In this document: positions 52,179 through 62,912 of the stretch, in pieces
Layout: the number at the start of each line of letters is the position of its first letter
How positions within the stretch are numbered: position 1 is the first letter of the stretch
From: Sapria himalayana
Lineage: Eukaryota; Streptophyta; Magnoliopsida; Malpighiales; Rafflesiaceae
Direction of reading: 5' to 3'
NCBI GenBank assembly: GCA_029783825.1
Contig: JAREIK010002419.1
Location: forward strand, 391,979 to 455,978
DNA length: 64,000 bases
Notes under the pieces: model-generated
The model's input: the letters and a program-made list of their open reading frames with translations, nothing else
Told to the model about the DNA's origin: nothing
Databases searched by the model: none
Translations under genes and position numbers: made by a program

Positions 52179-52209
<31 letters not shown>

Positions 52210-52220
52210 ATTAAAAAATA
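51790..52220. repeat. TA and ACAT/CATA microsatellite cluster
   Basis: TA runs at about 51868-51880, 51919-51942, 51974-51994 and 52190-52210, with ATGT and ACAT runs (51946-51962, 52167-52192) between. A ~30-base phrase ending in 'GCAAGTTGGATTC.TAT' occurs at about 52065 and again at 52260. Confidence 0.85.
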
Positions 52221-53750
52221 AGAAATATAAATTATAAAATATATATGATTTTTATAAAAAGCAAGTTGGATTCTTATATGATCTAACCCTTTACCTATAG
52301 TCTTTCTTTTATATATTTTTTTAAAAGAGGGTTGCTGGTTTTTTTAGATACATACATACATACATATTATGATAAATGATAGAATCAGGTTGATTATTTT
52401 CAATACACCAAGATATTATTATTTTTCAATTTGTTGTAAGAAATATCAATTTTTTTAATTTAAAAAACAAATATAATTTCTATTTGTGATACGTAAACAT
52501 TATTTTTTTTATATTAGTTGAGACACAATATTGTTAGTATGAGTATATTACCTTCTTTGACCCTAGACCCTAAGAATTTATAAATGACCCAAAAGATAAG
52601 ATGAGCTAGGTTTGAGTCGGACAAAAAAAATTGTTAAACTTAGTACCACTAAACATTAATTATTCATTTTCCCAAACCAAGTATAAATTTCCCATTTATT
52701 ATTACCCACATGATTTATTAACATTTTCATTTCATATATATATTTTAAAAAATATTTTCTTTGTAAAACACAACTTTTACAAAATATATATGCACTTTAT
52801 ATTTATATTTACAAATAATTACTCCTTAAATCTATGAGAATCACACACACACACACACACATGCATGCATGTAAGTAAGCATATATATATATATATATAT
52901 ATATATCCATATTTTTTTCCATGAAAACATCTACCTAAGTGAATTGAGTTTTATTTTCAAGTTTCAAAACTTTCATAAGAAACACATGCGTATACACGCC
53001 CACACACACAAACACACATACACCACAAGTGTATGTGATGAATTATTTTCTTGTTCTTTGTAGTTGAAAAAGATGACTTAAAAAGAACCTAATTTTTTAA
53101 TTGCAATTTTTCAATGTTTTTGTTGAGGAATAATTGAGGGAGAAGTTTTTGAAGAACAAGAAAAATAAAAAAAACAAAAAAAAAATTTACAATGTAACAA
53201 AGATAATCTAGTATCATTTAAGTTTATGGAACACATATATATCAATGGCGACAATTATAACACATAGTTGATAAAACAAATCAGCTAAAGTTTTTACACA
53301 TGTTACAATCACTATGCTAAGTGCTAAGTGCTAACAATGTCTAATCTATCATCTGTGGGAACCAGCGGGCAGTGAATCAAAGAAGTCCACCGGGACAAAA
53401 AAATTCCAATCCAACGGCTTGAAACACATGATGATGATTAACACAGAGACCACTTCTTCTTTTTGGCAAGTATATCATATCGAGTGATTAAATGTATTTT
53501 AAACTTCATTCATTCTCTCTCTCTCTAATCTCTCTCTTCTACATCCAAAATTATTGAATCTAAAAAAGATTATGATTTTATCTCCTAACTAGAAAGTAAT
53601 CACGATTTAACTTTTATTATTTAGAATAACAATGAATAAACTAATGCAAAATTTTCAAAATATTAACAATTTTAAAATCACAAGTTAATTAAAATTCAAA
53701 ATAAAAAAAATTAAATTTTTTCAAACTTTAAAATCTTCTATCTTTTATGC
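52221..53750. other. AT-rich intergenic DNA, no gene seen
   Basis: It contains a CA run (52842-52861), a TA run (52879-52907), a second CA-rich patch (53000-53020) and a CT run (53511-53531). The 53340-53420 patch is of higher complexity but not recognisable. Confidence 0.5.
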
Positions 53751-53879
53751 ATCATTGCCGTTCAACACAATCAGACATGGTAGTGCAATTTGCCGTGCTC
53801 ACCGTGCCTTGTTGGGCTAGTGGACAACACCACCATGCTATGTTGTGAAAGAATGAATATGCCAGCATGTGATGACCTA

Positions 53880-54112
53880 TTTAACACCTCTAGTCTGAAT
53901 TGAATGGAGGCTATTCTGGAATAAACACAGGTTAACTTGGAAAGAATGCAAGCTAGCCTGGAACAAATCGTGGCTAGCATGGAACTCTAGCATGGAATGA
54001 ATCCGAGTTAGCCTAAAATGAACCTGAGCTAGCCTAGAATGAACTCGTGCTATCCTATAATGATGTCGAGTTGGTCTAAAATGAATCCAAGCTAGCTTGG
54101 AATGAATCCGAG
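53880..54112 (+). repeat. 21-bp minisatellite, left half
   Basis: About ten units of the form GCTAGCCTAGAATGAATCCGA with 10-30% divergence. It resumes at 54555-54715 after an inserted GC-rich element, with the same unit and phase features (CCGAGCTAG before, CCAAGCTAG after). Confidence 0.85.
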
Positions 54113-54551
54113 CTAGAGGTGTGAAGTGGGCCATGCCATGCAGGCATGGCCCACTTTTTCTGAACATGGCCATGCCGTGCATGGCATGGTTAAAATCCCA
54201 TTCCATACTAGGCATAGCAGCCTGATAGGCACAACAAAGTGCACAGACGTGCTTGCCATGCCGAATGACAGAGAGGAAAACTAGAAAAAAAGTAATCATG
54301 TGACCGAATGTTTTTAAAAAAATAGACCGGCCCGTGACGAGGCGGTCAAATTTAAAAAAATAATAAAATTGCCCATAAAGGTTTACCATGCGTTGGCACC
54401 GACACAAGGCACGACTCATGCCGGCCTAGCAGGCCACAAACCATGCCTCGGGGCGGCTCGGCCCGAGGCACGATTCTGGACCGTGCCATGCTGGGCCAGG
54501 CACTACTGATCTGGGTCATGCCCGGGCCGCCCGACTCATTTGACACCCTTA
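54112..54551. mobile_element. GC-rich non-autonomous element, hAT-like ends
   Basis: The left end reads AGAGGTGTGAAGTGGGCC and the right end, reverse-complemented, TAAGGGTGTCAAATGAGTCG: imperfect inverted repeats around GGTGT.AA.TG. The interior is rich in GCATGGC and GGGCCGGC-type motifs, including a hairpin-like GGGCCATGCCATGCAGG...GGCCC near 54126-54155. Many plant hAT-type MITEs start CAGGGGTGTCAAA. A clean 8-base target duplication is not visible, so superfamily assignment is tentative. A diverged relative lies at 59725-59905. Confidence 0.5.
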
Positions 54552-54554
54552 TTC

Positions 54555-54715
54555 CAAGCTAGGCTAGAATGAACTTGGACTAGTCTAGAATGAACCTGGG
54601 GCCAACTCAAAATGAATCAAGCTAGCCTATAATGAACCCCTACTAGTATAGAATGAATTCATGCAGTCATGCTAGCCTAAAATGAATACATGCTAGATTG
54701 GAATGAATTTAGGTT
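54555..54715 (+). repeat. 21-bp minisatellite, right half
   Basis: Seven or so units of the GCTAGCCTAGAATGAAT type, more diverged than in the left half, continuing the array split by the GC-rich element. Confidence 0.8.
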
Positions 54716-54905
54716 AGAGGCATGCATTGTGTGCAAGCATGTCAAGGTTTGGCTTGACATGATCCTGGCAGCTGACAAGCCATACCAGGTTGCCATTTTC
54801 AAAGCCATGTAATGCTAGGCATGACACAATGGCAAGACTAAGCCTAAAAAATGACATTCCAATTGACATGTCCTATTGGATATCTCTATGCAGATTATTT
54901 CTAAC

Positions 54906-56860
54906 TGTGGGAGGCCACCAATGAAATAAAAATCTCTATGATGACTATTTTATCAAGTTTAGAAAAAAATATTTTGATAATCAATATAAAATATATGAGT
55001 AAGCCTACTGACAATACATCTTATCTTATGATAATTTATCTCCTCATCTAGATATGTTTTCATAATGAACACCCACCTATGACATATCTTAGAGAGGCAA
55101 TCATAAGACATTATATCATCTTAAATGAGATAATATTTGAGAATGAGACATGAGTATCACAGTACAAAAATACCTATACAATATGATGATGGGTAGAAAT
55201 CTTCACATTCTTTTGAAAAGTGATTAGAAGATTAATATCATAGGAATTGAAGATCAGAACACATGGCTACAGGGGAGACTTTTAGATGCTCTGAACATGC
55301 CATGCGTATCCCTTCTCAATACAAACTCTAAGTTTTGTACAATCAAGTCTTATAGTCTCTAAATCATCATGAGCCAGAATTAGAGTAGACCCGAGGATTA
55401 CCGAGTTGTATGGACTCGAGAGATATTTATTTTTTTTGTGAAACTTCACTCTTTCCAAAGTTAACTTGATCTATACTTATTGGTCAATATGATGATTTTA
55501 TATAAATATTATCATATAGTGAAGCAAATTCAATTGAAACTAATGAGTGATCATCCCACCTCAATGGAGGCTTAGGAAAGACTAAAAATTAATTTACTCA
55601 CATATATTATCTGGACTCTTGTTTTAGGCTTGTTTAAAAATGAGTCATACTTAAAAAAGTATCAAAATTTACTAATACTCAATTAGATTCTGGTTAAAAT
55701 TACTAGCATACTTTTTAGATACTAGATTAACCAAGAAAATTAAATCTCAAAGTACTAGGTATTACCTTATCTTGTCATAGGAAAAAAAGATGAAAAAACA
55801 AACACTCCAAAATACTCTGAAAGATATGAAATAATTTCTTTTTCCAAAAAAAAAGATTTAAAAAATCATATGATAAGAAATGATAAAAAAATATTCAATT
55901 GATAAAATAGATTTGATTAATACATCTCTGGAAGACTATTTCAAAATACTTCGATTAAAAATCTGAGTTGTCTCAATCAAATATCTATTCATCATTTTAA
56001 AAATCTCATTCCATGATGATGTGTCCGTACATGAAGTCTGCTATATAACCTAAAGATTCATACATAAAGTATGAAAACTATCTGATACATTATTACTTCT
56101 ACTATTTTTTTTTTATATTTTCATTAAGATGATTTTATATCTTTTTTAGAAATGACTGAAAATAAAAAAAATATAATTTAAAAAAAAATGTAATTTAAAA
56201 TTAAAAAAAACAAGTAAAACCTATATAATTATCAATCTATATGATAAAATATCCTAACTTCTTTCTAATTTTATCTCTAGTGAGCTTTCATTTTTCTTCT
56301 AAATGTATCACATTGAATGAATACTTGCTCACACAGATCCGGCTGACAAAAAAAATATCTTACTAAATATTTCAAAGAGAGATTTAATACCAGACATGAG
56401 CAAATATCTAAATAATAATCAAAATCGACATTATTTATTTAATATGTATTATTTTAATTGTTATTATAGTTTCCATTTGTTTATAGTTTTACAATTTTTT
56501 TTATTTGTTGTTTATTTTATTACATATGAGAATACTCGACATATGAGCTTGTCCCAATTCATATTGCCCATTATATAAGGATACATCATTGTACATTATT
56601 TTTCATGGGTAGTATTGATATTTTGAATTTATTTTCAGCATGTTATTAAAGCCAGTACCTTAAAGAACACAAATACTATGTTTTGTAGAGAGAGAAGTGC
56701 ATGTAGATAGTAACATCACAATCACAAATGCACTGTGCGTAACATTGCATGCATGTACAATACCTCTTTCCAAAGAAGGCACACATAATGTGTGCCCTCC
56801 CATCTCTCCATCACATGGCCATTGCATGAGATGTGCGTCGATGCCAACTACATCAATTTA
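54906..56860. other. AT-rich intergenic DNA, no gene seen
   Basis: Moderate-complexity sequence with many stops in all frames. The frame at 56396-56578 (60 codons) has no recognisable feature. Confidence 0.5.
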
Positions 56861-56874
56861 GATGGTGCAAAGTG

Positions 56875-57020
56875 TAAAGTGTAACAATGTGTGCAATTTC
56901 ATATGCACATGTACATATTCGTGTGCAAGTGTGTGACAGTGTGTGTGCATGTGTGTGATAGTGTATGATAGTGTGTGCGCAAGTATGTGACAGTGTGTGA
57001 TAGTGTGTGTAAGTGTTTAT
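56875..57020. repeat. Degenerate GTGT/GTGTGATAGT minisatellite
   Basis: A repeated phrase, GTGTGTGATAGTGT or GTGTGACAGTGT, occurs about six times. The minus-strand His/Thr-rich frame is a reading of it. Confidence 0.8.
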
Positions 57021-57099
57021 GTATTCTTCAATCATTTTTGACTGGGTCCTTTCAAATTTTGAATCATATAAAAATTATATAGCATGTTTTCTAGAGATT

Positions 57100-58500
57100 C
57101 TAAAATTAATTATTTTATTTATTTTTCTTGATTATTTTAGTATATAAAAAAGTACAAGTATTTTTCATTAATGTCTAGGATAATATTAAAGAGTGATGAA
57201 ATATTTTTAAAGCAAAACTAATTTTTTAGTGAATTCAGGAAGAATAATAATCTAAAGATTTAATCAGACTCATTATTTTTCCTCATTCCCCTATAACCCC
57301 ACTTAAATTTCCAATTATAAAAGACTAGAGAGGATCACCGCCAGCTACATATGACCTTATTGGATAAATTATGATTACCAACCTATGAGTATGACATCAT
57401 CATTTGCTCTGACAAATATAAATCATATCAACTTTGAATAAAGTGAGATTTCCACGGAGAGGTAATTTAACTTGAGTTCATATGACGCAATAAATAGTCT
57501 AGTAATTTACTATAGTTCCTAGTGACGAGTTGAAAACTAAATAATTTAGCACCCATAATTTAGAATTTATACTAAGAAAAAGAAACATGTGCATCATGTA
57601 GGAATTATTTCTATTTCACTTTATATCATACTTTTCAACATTATTTTATAAATAGTAAAATAAATAATTTAATACAAATATTTTAAAAATAATCATATAT
57701 TAAAATATATGTATCAAACAGTTATAACATTTACTGTTTGAATCATAAAATCATACATTAGAATTCCCATGTTACAATCTTTCACAAAAATGGATTATAA
57801 AAAAGAAAGAATAAATATTTAATTGAAATATTTTAAATAATCTATAAATCAACCAAAAATTAACTCATCAGATAGTTACCCTCTTATATTATTTCTTACA
57901 TTATACTCTATCAGATCATGCATAATGGAGATACAACATTTAACTTTCCTCATAATTTTTATAAACATTTATTTTTTCATAGTATCTCCATAAACATAAG
58001 ATGAAACCAAAAACTTTGAGTTTAATCTTTTTTAGTTACTTTAGTATATACAAAGGATCCACATTTTATAATAAGAGCTTGATATAATATTAGTGAGTAC
58101 TAAAATTATTTTTTTGAGCATATTTATTTTTTAGAGAGTCTGAAGAATAAGAATCCATAAAACATATTTGGATCCATTACTTTTACTTACTCTTCTGTTA
58201 TCCCACATAGATTGGACTTCTAGTTAAGTGACATGGATATGTATTAGCTACAACTGAACTTATTGGTTTAAATTATGATAATATTCGGATTGAGTAATTA
58301 TATGTATCAAAAAGTATAAATCAGATTGACTCTAAAGAGAGCCTTAACTTTCAATGAGAGAAAATTTACATTGAGTTTAGATGATTCAATAGACCACGCG
58401 GATATATTCTATTTCTTGATCATGATGATCCAAAATTTAGGATATTTGACTGCCTAAGAATTAGAGTTTATGCTAGGAGAAAATGACAAATGCAGTTGCA
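57100..58500 (+). repeat. Ancient direct duplication, ~880-bp shift
   Basis: 57160-57600 and about 58040-58500 share an ordered series of similar phrases: TATATA.AAA.G..C.A at the start, AGAATAA.AATC.A.A, a pair around 57420 and 58320 (AAATATAAATCATATCAACTTT and AAGTATAAATCAGATTGACTCT), then ATTTAGAATTTATACTA versus TTAGAGTTTATGCTA. Heavy divergence suggests an old tandem duplication, possibly of a transposon terminal region. No coding sequence recognised. Confidence 0.5.
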
Positions 58501-59715
58501 GCTTATTTAGAACAAATAATACCTCCCAAAGAGCTAGATAATCTTATGGCCAGTGACTCTAATCTTAATTTTTGATCTACTGACTGGATTAAAAATTATT
58601 AATGTTATACATAAAAATTGACATAATGGTGAGACATGCAAATAAAATATCATCATGATTCATGCCTAGTCTAGAAGTCGAACTTCAAGGACAACCCTAC
58701 ATTTATTTGCTAAGTTCTTAATTTCTAATTATTTTTTAATTTAAAATATTTTATATTGTTATTCCTATTGGTTGACATAAGACTAAGAATTCTATGATAA
58801 GTAGATCAAAAGTAAATTTGCATAATAGAAATTATTTTAGAATGTTCCAAAAATCTAACCAGAATACTCGAGTTAATAATCAATTTCGTCACATCTTCTC
58901 TCACAAATTCATTGCGATAAATAAAGGTGGTCAATTAACCTGATGTTGTTCCAACTTCAAAGATCCTATAGCTCATTTATGTTTAGCTGAAATCTTCATT
59001 GAGACTCCAGCTATTTTTTTTTAATGTTGTTAAGTGCATACATATTACTAAATTTTGTTTATTTTTATGTTTCTCACTCAAATGAGTGAAAATTATAAGA
59101 AAGAACCTAGTTTCAAATATGAACCTTTCAGTCAAGTTATTATTATTATTCTATATGTATCATTTTTTTATGTATGAGATTGAATTGAAAGTAGTAGAAA
59201 AATAATAATACATTTAAATTATTTACATTTTTTAAATATAATTATTAATCTAAAATATACTAAATAAAATTAATTCTTTAAACATAATCACAATGTAAAC
59301 CTTAAGTTTTTGTGTGAATTAAATACTTTAGATATGTACCCTCATATTTTGTGCCTGAAAGTCAACTACTCATGAAACTAACACTTACATGACATACAAG
59401 GCAATTTAAATTATAAATTATTTAACATAATAGCACAAATAGGATACAATATGAATATAATAATAACAAAAAGAGAACAAAAAATATAATATAAAAATAA
59501 AAATAAAATATATCAATTAAATATTTATAGAAAAAATTTTTTATTAAAATTATTTTTTATTTCATATATTTTAGGGCAGAAACTCAAAAGCAATCAAATT
59601 TTTACAAATAAGTGGTCAAATGCAATCCAATGGCTAAAAATATTTTAACCTATAATGGGTATTAATATTTTAGCTAGCAAGGCAACAACAACCTTTAAAA
59701 AAATAACTAATTTTT
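58501..59715. other. AT-rich intergenic DNA, no gene seen
   Basis: No recognisable frame or element end. Confidence 0.5.
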
Positions 59716-59724
59716 CTAAAAACC

Positions 59725-59905
59725 CTGTGCTAATGGGTCATGCTACATTGTCATGCACACAAGCCATGCCAAGCCTAACACAAGGCATGGTCAGACCCAC
59801 CTAGCTCGGCATGACTATGAACCAGGTCCAACATGGATGAATCATATTGTGCCAGACATGGATGAATCATGTCGTGCTTATGTCGCCCAACCCACTTGAC
59901 ACATC
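59725..59905. mobile_element. Diverged copy of the GC-rich GGTGT-end element
   Basis: Rich in CATGCCAAG/GGCATGG motifs. The right end, reverse-complemented, reads GATGTGTCAAGTGGGTTGGGCG, matching the right end at 54551 (GGTGTCAAATGAGTCGGGCG). The left end is not clear. Confidence 0.5.
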
Positions 59906-60082
59906 AACATTTATAGGTTACACCTTGTTTCATCTAAGCTACATGTCATGGAATTTTATGCATCAGCATGAAAGAAATATTATAATTTTAGCTTGTTTCT
60001 AGTTCACACCTTGTTTTATTTTTTATTAATTTTATTAAGGGCGAGCAGTGGAAATATGAGATACTCACTCTAATTTGCCCTT

Positions 60083-60540
60083 CAATAACTATATATATTA
60101 TATGTATAATAACATATAATTATAAAAATTCAATCTTACTATATGTATAACTATAAAAAATTTATACATAACTACATTTAAATATATAATTAACAACATA
60201 TATTTAATATAAATTTTTATATATTAGTATAGAAATGTATTTTAGTACATCTATACCTATACATAACTATCTGTATAAATATATGAATTATATCAAAAAA
60301 TATATATACATACATGTATAAATATAAGTTAAAACTATACGTGTAACTATATGTATAACTACATGTAACTATATTATAATGATATGTATAAAAACATACA
60401 ACATAATGTTTATCTATATGTGTATAACTATTTATAAATATTTGTATAACTATAAAAAACTCTATATAAATAAATATAACTTTTTTTAATGATGTATACA
60501 TATATGTATACACATATGTAATTCTATATAATTATTATAA
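60083..60540 (-). repeat. ~545-bp AT-rich satellite (array 4), inverted
   Basis: A single partial unit carrying the landmarks AACATACAACATAATGTTTA and TATGTGTATAAC, in the orientation of array 3. It leads directly into a trinucleotide island. Confidence 0.75.
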
Positions 60541-60549
60541 CTTTGTATG

Positions 60550-60735
60550 CATTATATAGAGTAGCAGCAGCGGCGACGACGGTAGCAGCTGTAGTCAAAG
60601 TAGCGGTGGTAGCACAGGCAGCAGCTGTAGTAGCGGCAGCACCGGCCGCAACATCGACATCACCGGTAGCAGCAGTGGTAATGACAGTGGCATGAGCGGT
60701 AATGGCAGGAGTGATAGTGGCAATGTGAGCAGCAA
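60550..60735. repeat. GC-rich trinucleotide island 3
   Basis: (AGC/GGC/GAC/GTA)n degenerate triplets. Reading order matches island 2 of element A on the minus strand. Confidence 0.85.
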
Positions 60736-60764
60736 AAAAAGCAAAAAATGTGGTATATACATAC

Positions 60765-60935
60765 ATATATAGTTAGTATATACGTACATATAATACTACA
60801 GTATTTTATGTACAAATATACTGAGTATATATGCACTCAGTATATATGTACGCAAATACTATAGTTTATATGTACATATACTACAGTAATATGTACGAGT
60901 AAATGCTAGTATACATGTACATATTTACTGTAGTA
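60765..60935. repeat. Palindromic TATGTACATATA array (piece D)
   Basis: Short array of the same palindromic family, directly after island 3, as in element A. Confidence 0.8.
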
Positions 60936-61860
60936 ATATAATTTATCAAAACATAGCTTTTTTTAATTTACTTTGATTAGATTTAGTGGTTTGAATTTCT
61001 TACAGATATGGTATCGCATTCTTTCACCATATGAAGCTTGTATAAGTAAAGAGATTTTTCAATAGACATGATGCACAATGACTCGGACACTTTTTTACAG
61101 CAGAAGATGGTGATCAGAGGAGTTGAGGGAGTGAAAGCAATGTCAATACATGGATAGATTATACTTTATGCACTGTCGGTAGATACGTTGATTAATATGA
61201 TGTAATATAATTTTGTTATTTTTGTTTTAGTTAATACAAATATTGTATTAGAATAAGTTATTAAAATGAATTTTTTTATTAAAAATTAATATTTATAGTT
61301 TCTAATTTTATTCAATTTATATAAAGATATAAAATTATTTAATTAAATTTTAGTTGATGCTGTATGACATCAACTTTAATTAGTGTTTTTTAATGTCTTA
61401 ATACCTATTTTATATATTTGTTAAAATTTCTGTTGTCCCCGAAATTTTTGGGTAGAATTTTAATCTATTATAGGTATGTAAAAGCCTTGGCGGGGCCTCC
61501 ATGGTGCTGGGAACAATACCTTATTATATGAAACAGTGATATGAACAAAAAAATTAATTCCATGCAAATGCAGGTTTGTTTTTGACACTCTTATTTTGTG
61601 CTGATATGCATCATCATAGTTCAGATCTGTGACTCCTTGTTATCGGTTATTGGTTTGTAAATGTAGTATGTTATGTTCCATGTGTATGTGTAACAATATT
61701 CTCTATTTGTGGAATACTAGAAAAAAAAGAATGAGAAATGCTGACCCTGCCTAAGAGACCTATATGCATGTTTTTTAAGTCCTATATTATTTTATTCTTT
61801 TGTCTTTGATGGTACGTGTATTTGCATTAAAGTACATGTGTGTGTGTCATCTAAGGCTAT
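60936..61860 (+). mobile_element. CACTA family 3' modules without transposase (piece D)
   Basis: 60945-61200 is the conserved 3' module (ATGGTATCGCATTCTTTCAC, GAAGCTTGTATAAGTAAAG). 61210-61350 matches the AT tail of B. 61360-61680 matches the UTR-like block at 42470-42790, including TATTATAGGTATGTAAAAG. The tail (61842-61866) matches the phrase before the arrays in B. No terminus found. Confidence 0.7.
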
Positions 61861-62165
61861 GTGATTATATATACGTACATATAATATTGTAGTATATATG
61901 TACATATATACTTGGTATAAATGTACGCATATACTGAGTATATAAGTACGTATATACCAAGTATATATGTTCGTATATACTGAGTAAATTTGTACATATA
62001 TACTCAGCATATAGAGACTTATATATTTTAGTATATGTATGTATATACTCGGTATATACGTACTTTTATATTGTAGTATATATGTATGTATATACTCTTA
62101 TATATGTACTTTTATACTATAGTATATACATACGTATATATCGGGTATATACATAAGTTGGTGCA
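61860..62165. repeat. Palindromic TATGTACATATA array 2 (piece D)
   Basis: Units of TATATACT.AGTATATATGTACG type, about 300 bases, alternating TACGTA and TACATA cores. Confidence 0.85.
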
Positions 62166-62640
62166 AATATTTATTTGTAGTCATGTATATATTATCATAC
62201 GTACACACTTATTTACACACAGACACACTTTTGAATATATAATTGCTCGGGCTGGTCTAGTCATCATTGTGCATTGCTCACTGATGTAGGTAATAAAAGC
62301 ATTGGATATTGGATTTTCTTAAAGCTGTGGAATGATATTTATAGTCCAGGCCAGCCAGCAGATAGAAGTTGGTCATAAAAATCATAGTAATTGTATTGAT
62401 ATGCAATTATCACATTGTACAAAGTGAACGTATGCTTAAATAAGTTTTGTTGCTCTAGATTCTACGAAGATTTGTTCTAATTGTACTAGGTCTTAGAATG
62501 ATATTGATGATGATGCTCATGTAGTGTCATGTAATTCTGGTCCAGGAGGAATATACGGTCCTATTTTAGGAGAAGCAGCTCGCTGCCTCATCAATAACTC
62601 ACTCAATCTCAAGTTCATTAGTCGAGCATCATCACCCGCT
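62166..62640 (-). other. Complex sequence with a possible captured coding fragment
   Basis: Minus-strand frame 62640-62520 reads DDARLMNLRLSELLMRQRAA then SPKIGPYIPPGPELHDTT before a stop. This looks more like a real protein end than repeat noise, but I do not recognise it. The position, between a palindromic array and a trinucleotide island, parallels the captured fragments in element B. Confidence 0.3.
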
Positions 62641-62912
62641 TTAATTTTATTATCAGCAGTGGTAGTGGCAGCAGCGGTAGTAGTGGTGGCAGTGGCAGCA
62701 GTGGCGGAAGTGGTAGCGGAGTCAAAGGCGGCATCAGCGGCAGAAGTGGAAGAAGTGACAGGAGCGATAGTAGTGACAAAAGCTGCAGTAGTGGCAGCAG
62801 TGGCAGCAGCTACGGCAACAGCTGCGGCAGTAGCAGCAGCGGTAGCAGTGGCAGTGGTGGTAGTGGCGGTAGTGGTGGCAGTAGTGGTAGCACCAGTAGC
62901 AGGCGGCATCTA
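62641..62912. repeat. GC-rich trinucleotide island 4
   Basis: GCAGCAGTGGTAGTGGCGG-type triplets, about 270 bases, open on both strands as poly-Ala/Val or poly-Ala/Thr. It ends ...GGCGGCAT and passes directly into CTATCTATCTAT. Confidence 0.85.

Larger units (their letters stand above)
53754..54905. mobile_element. Nested GC-rich MITE-like repeats with internal 21-bp minisatellite
   Basis: The outer parts (53760-53890 and 54715-54860) are rich in CATGC/GGCATG. The left part contains TTAACACCTCTAG, similar to the inverted GGTGT ends of the inner element. Between them is a 21-base minisatellite, itself interrupted at 54112-54551. Frames at 53771-54546 on the minus strand are repeat readings. 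Confidence 0.5.

Noticed and set aside
53877..54419. 180-codon minus-strand frame across the 21-bp minisatellite
   Set aside because: 21 is a multiple of 3, so the minisatellite keeps one frame open; the rest is the GC-rich transposon. No domain visible.
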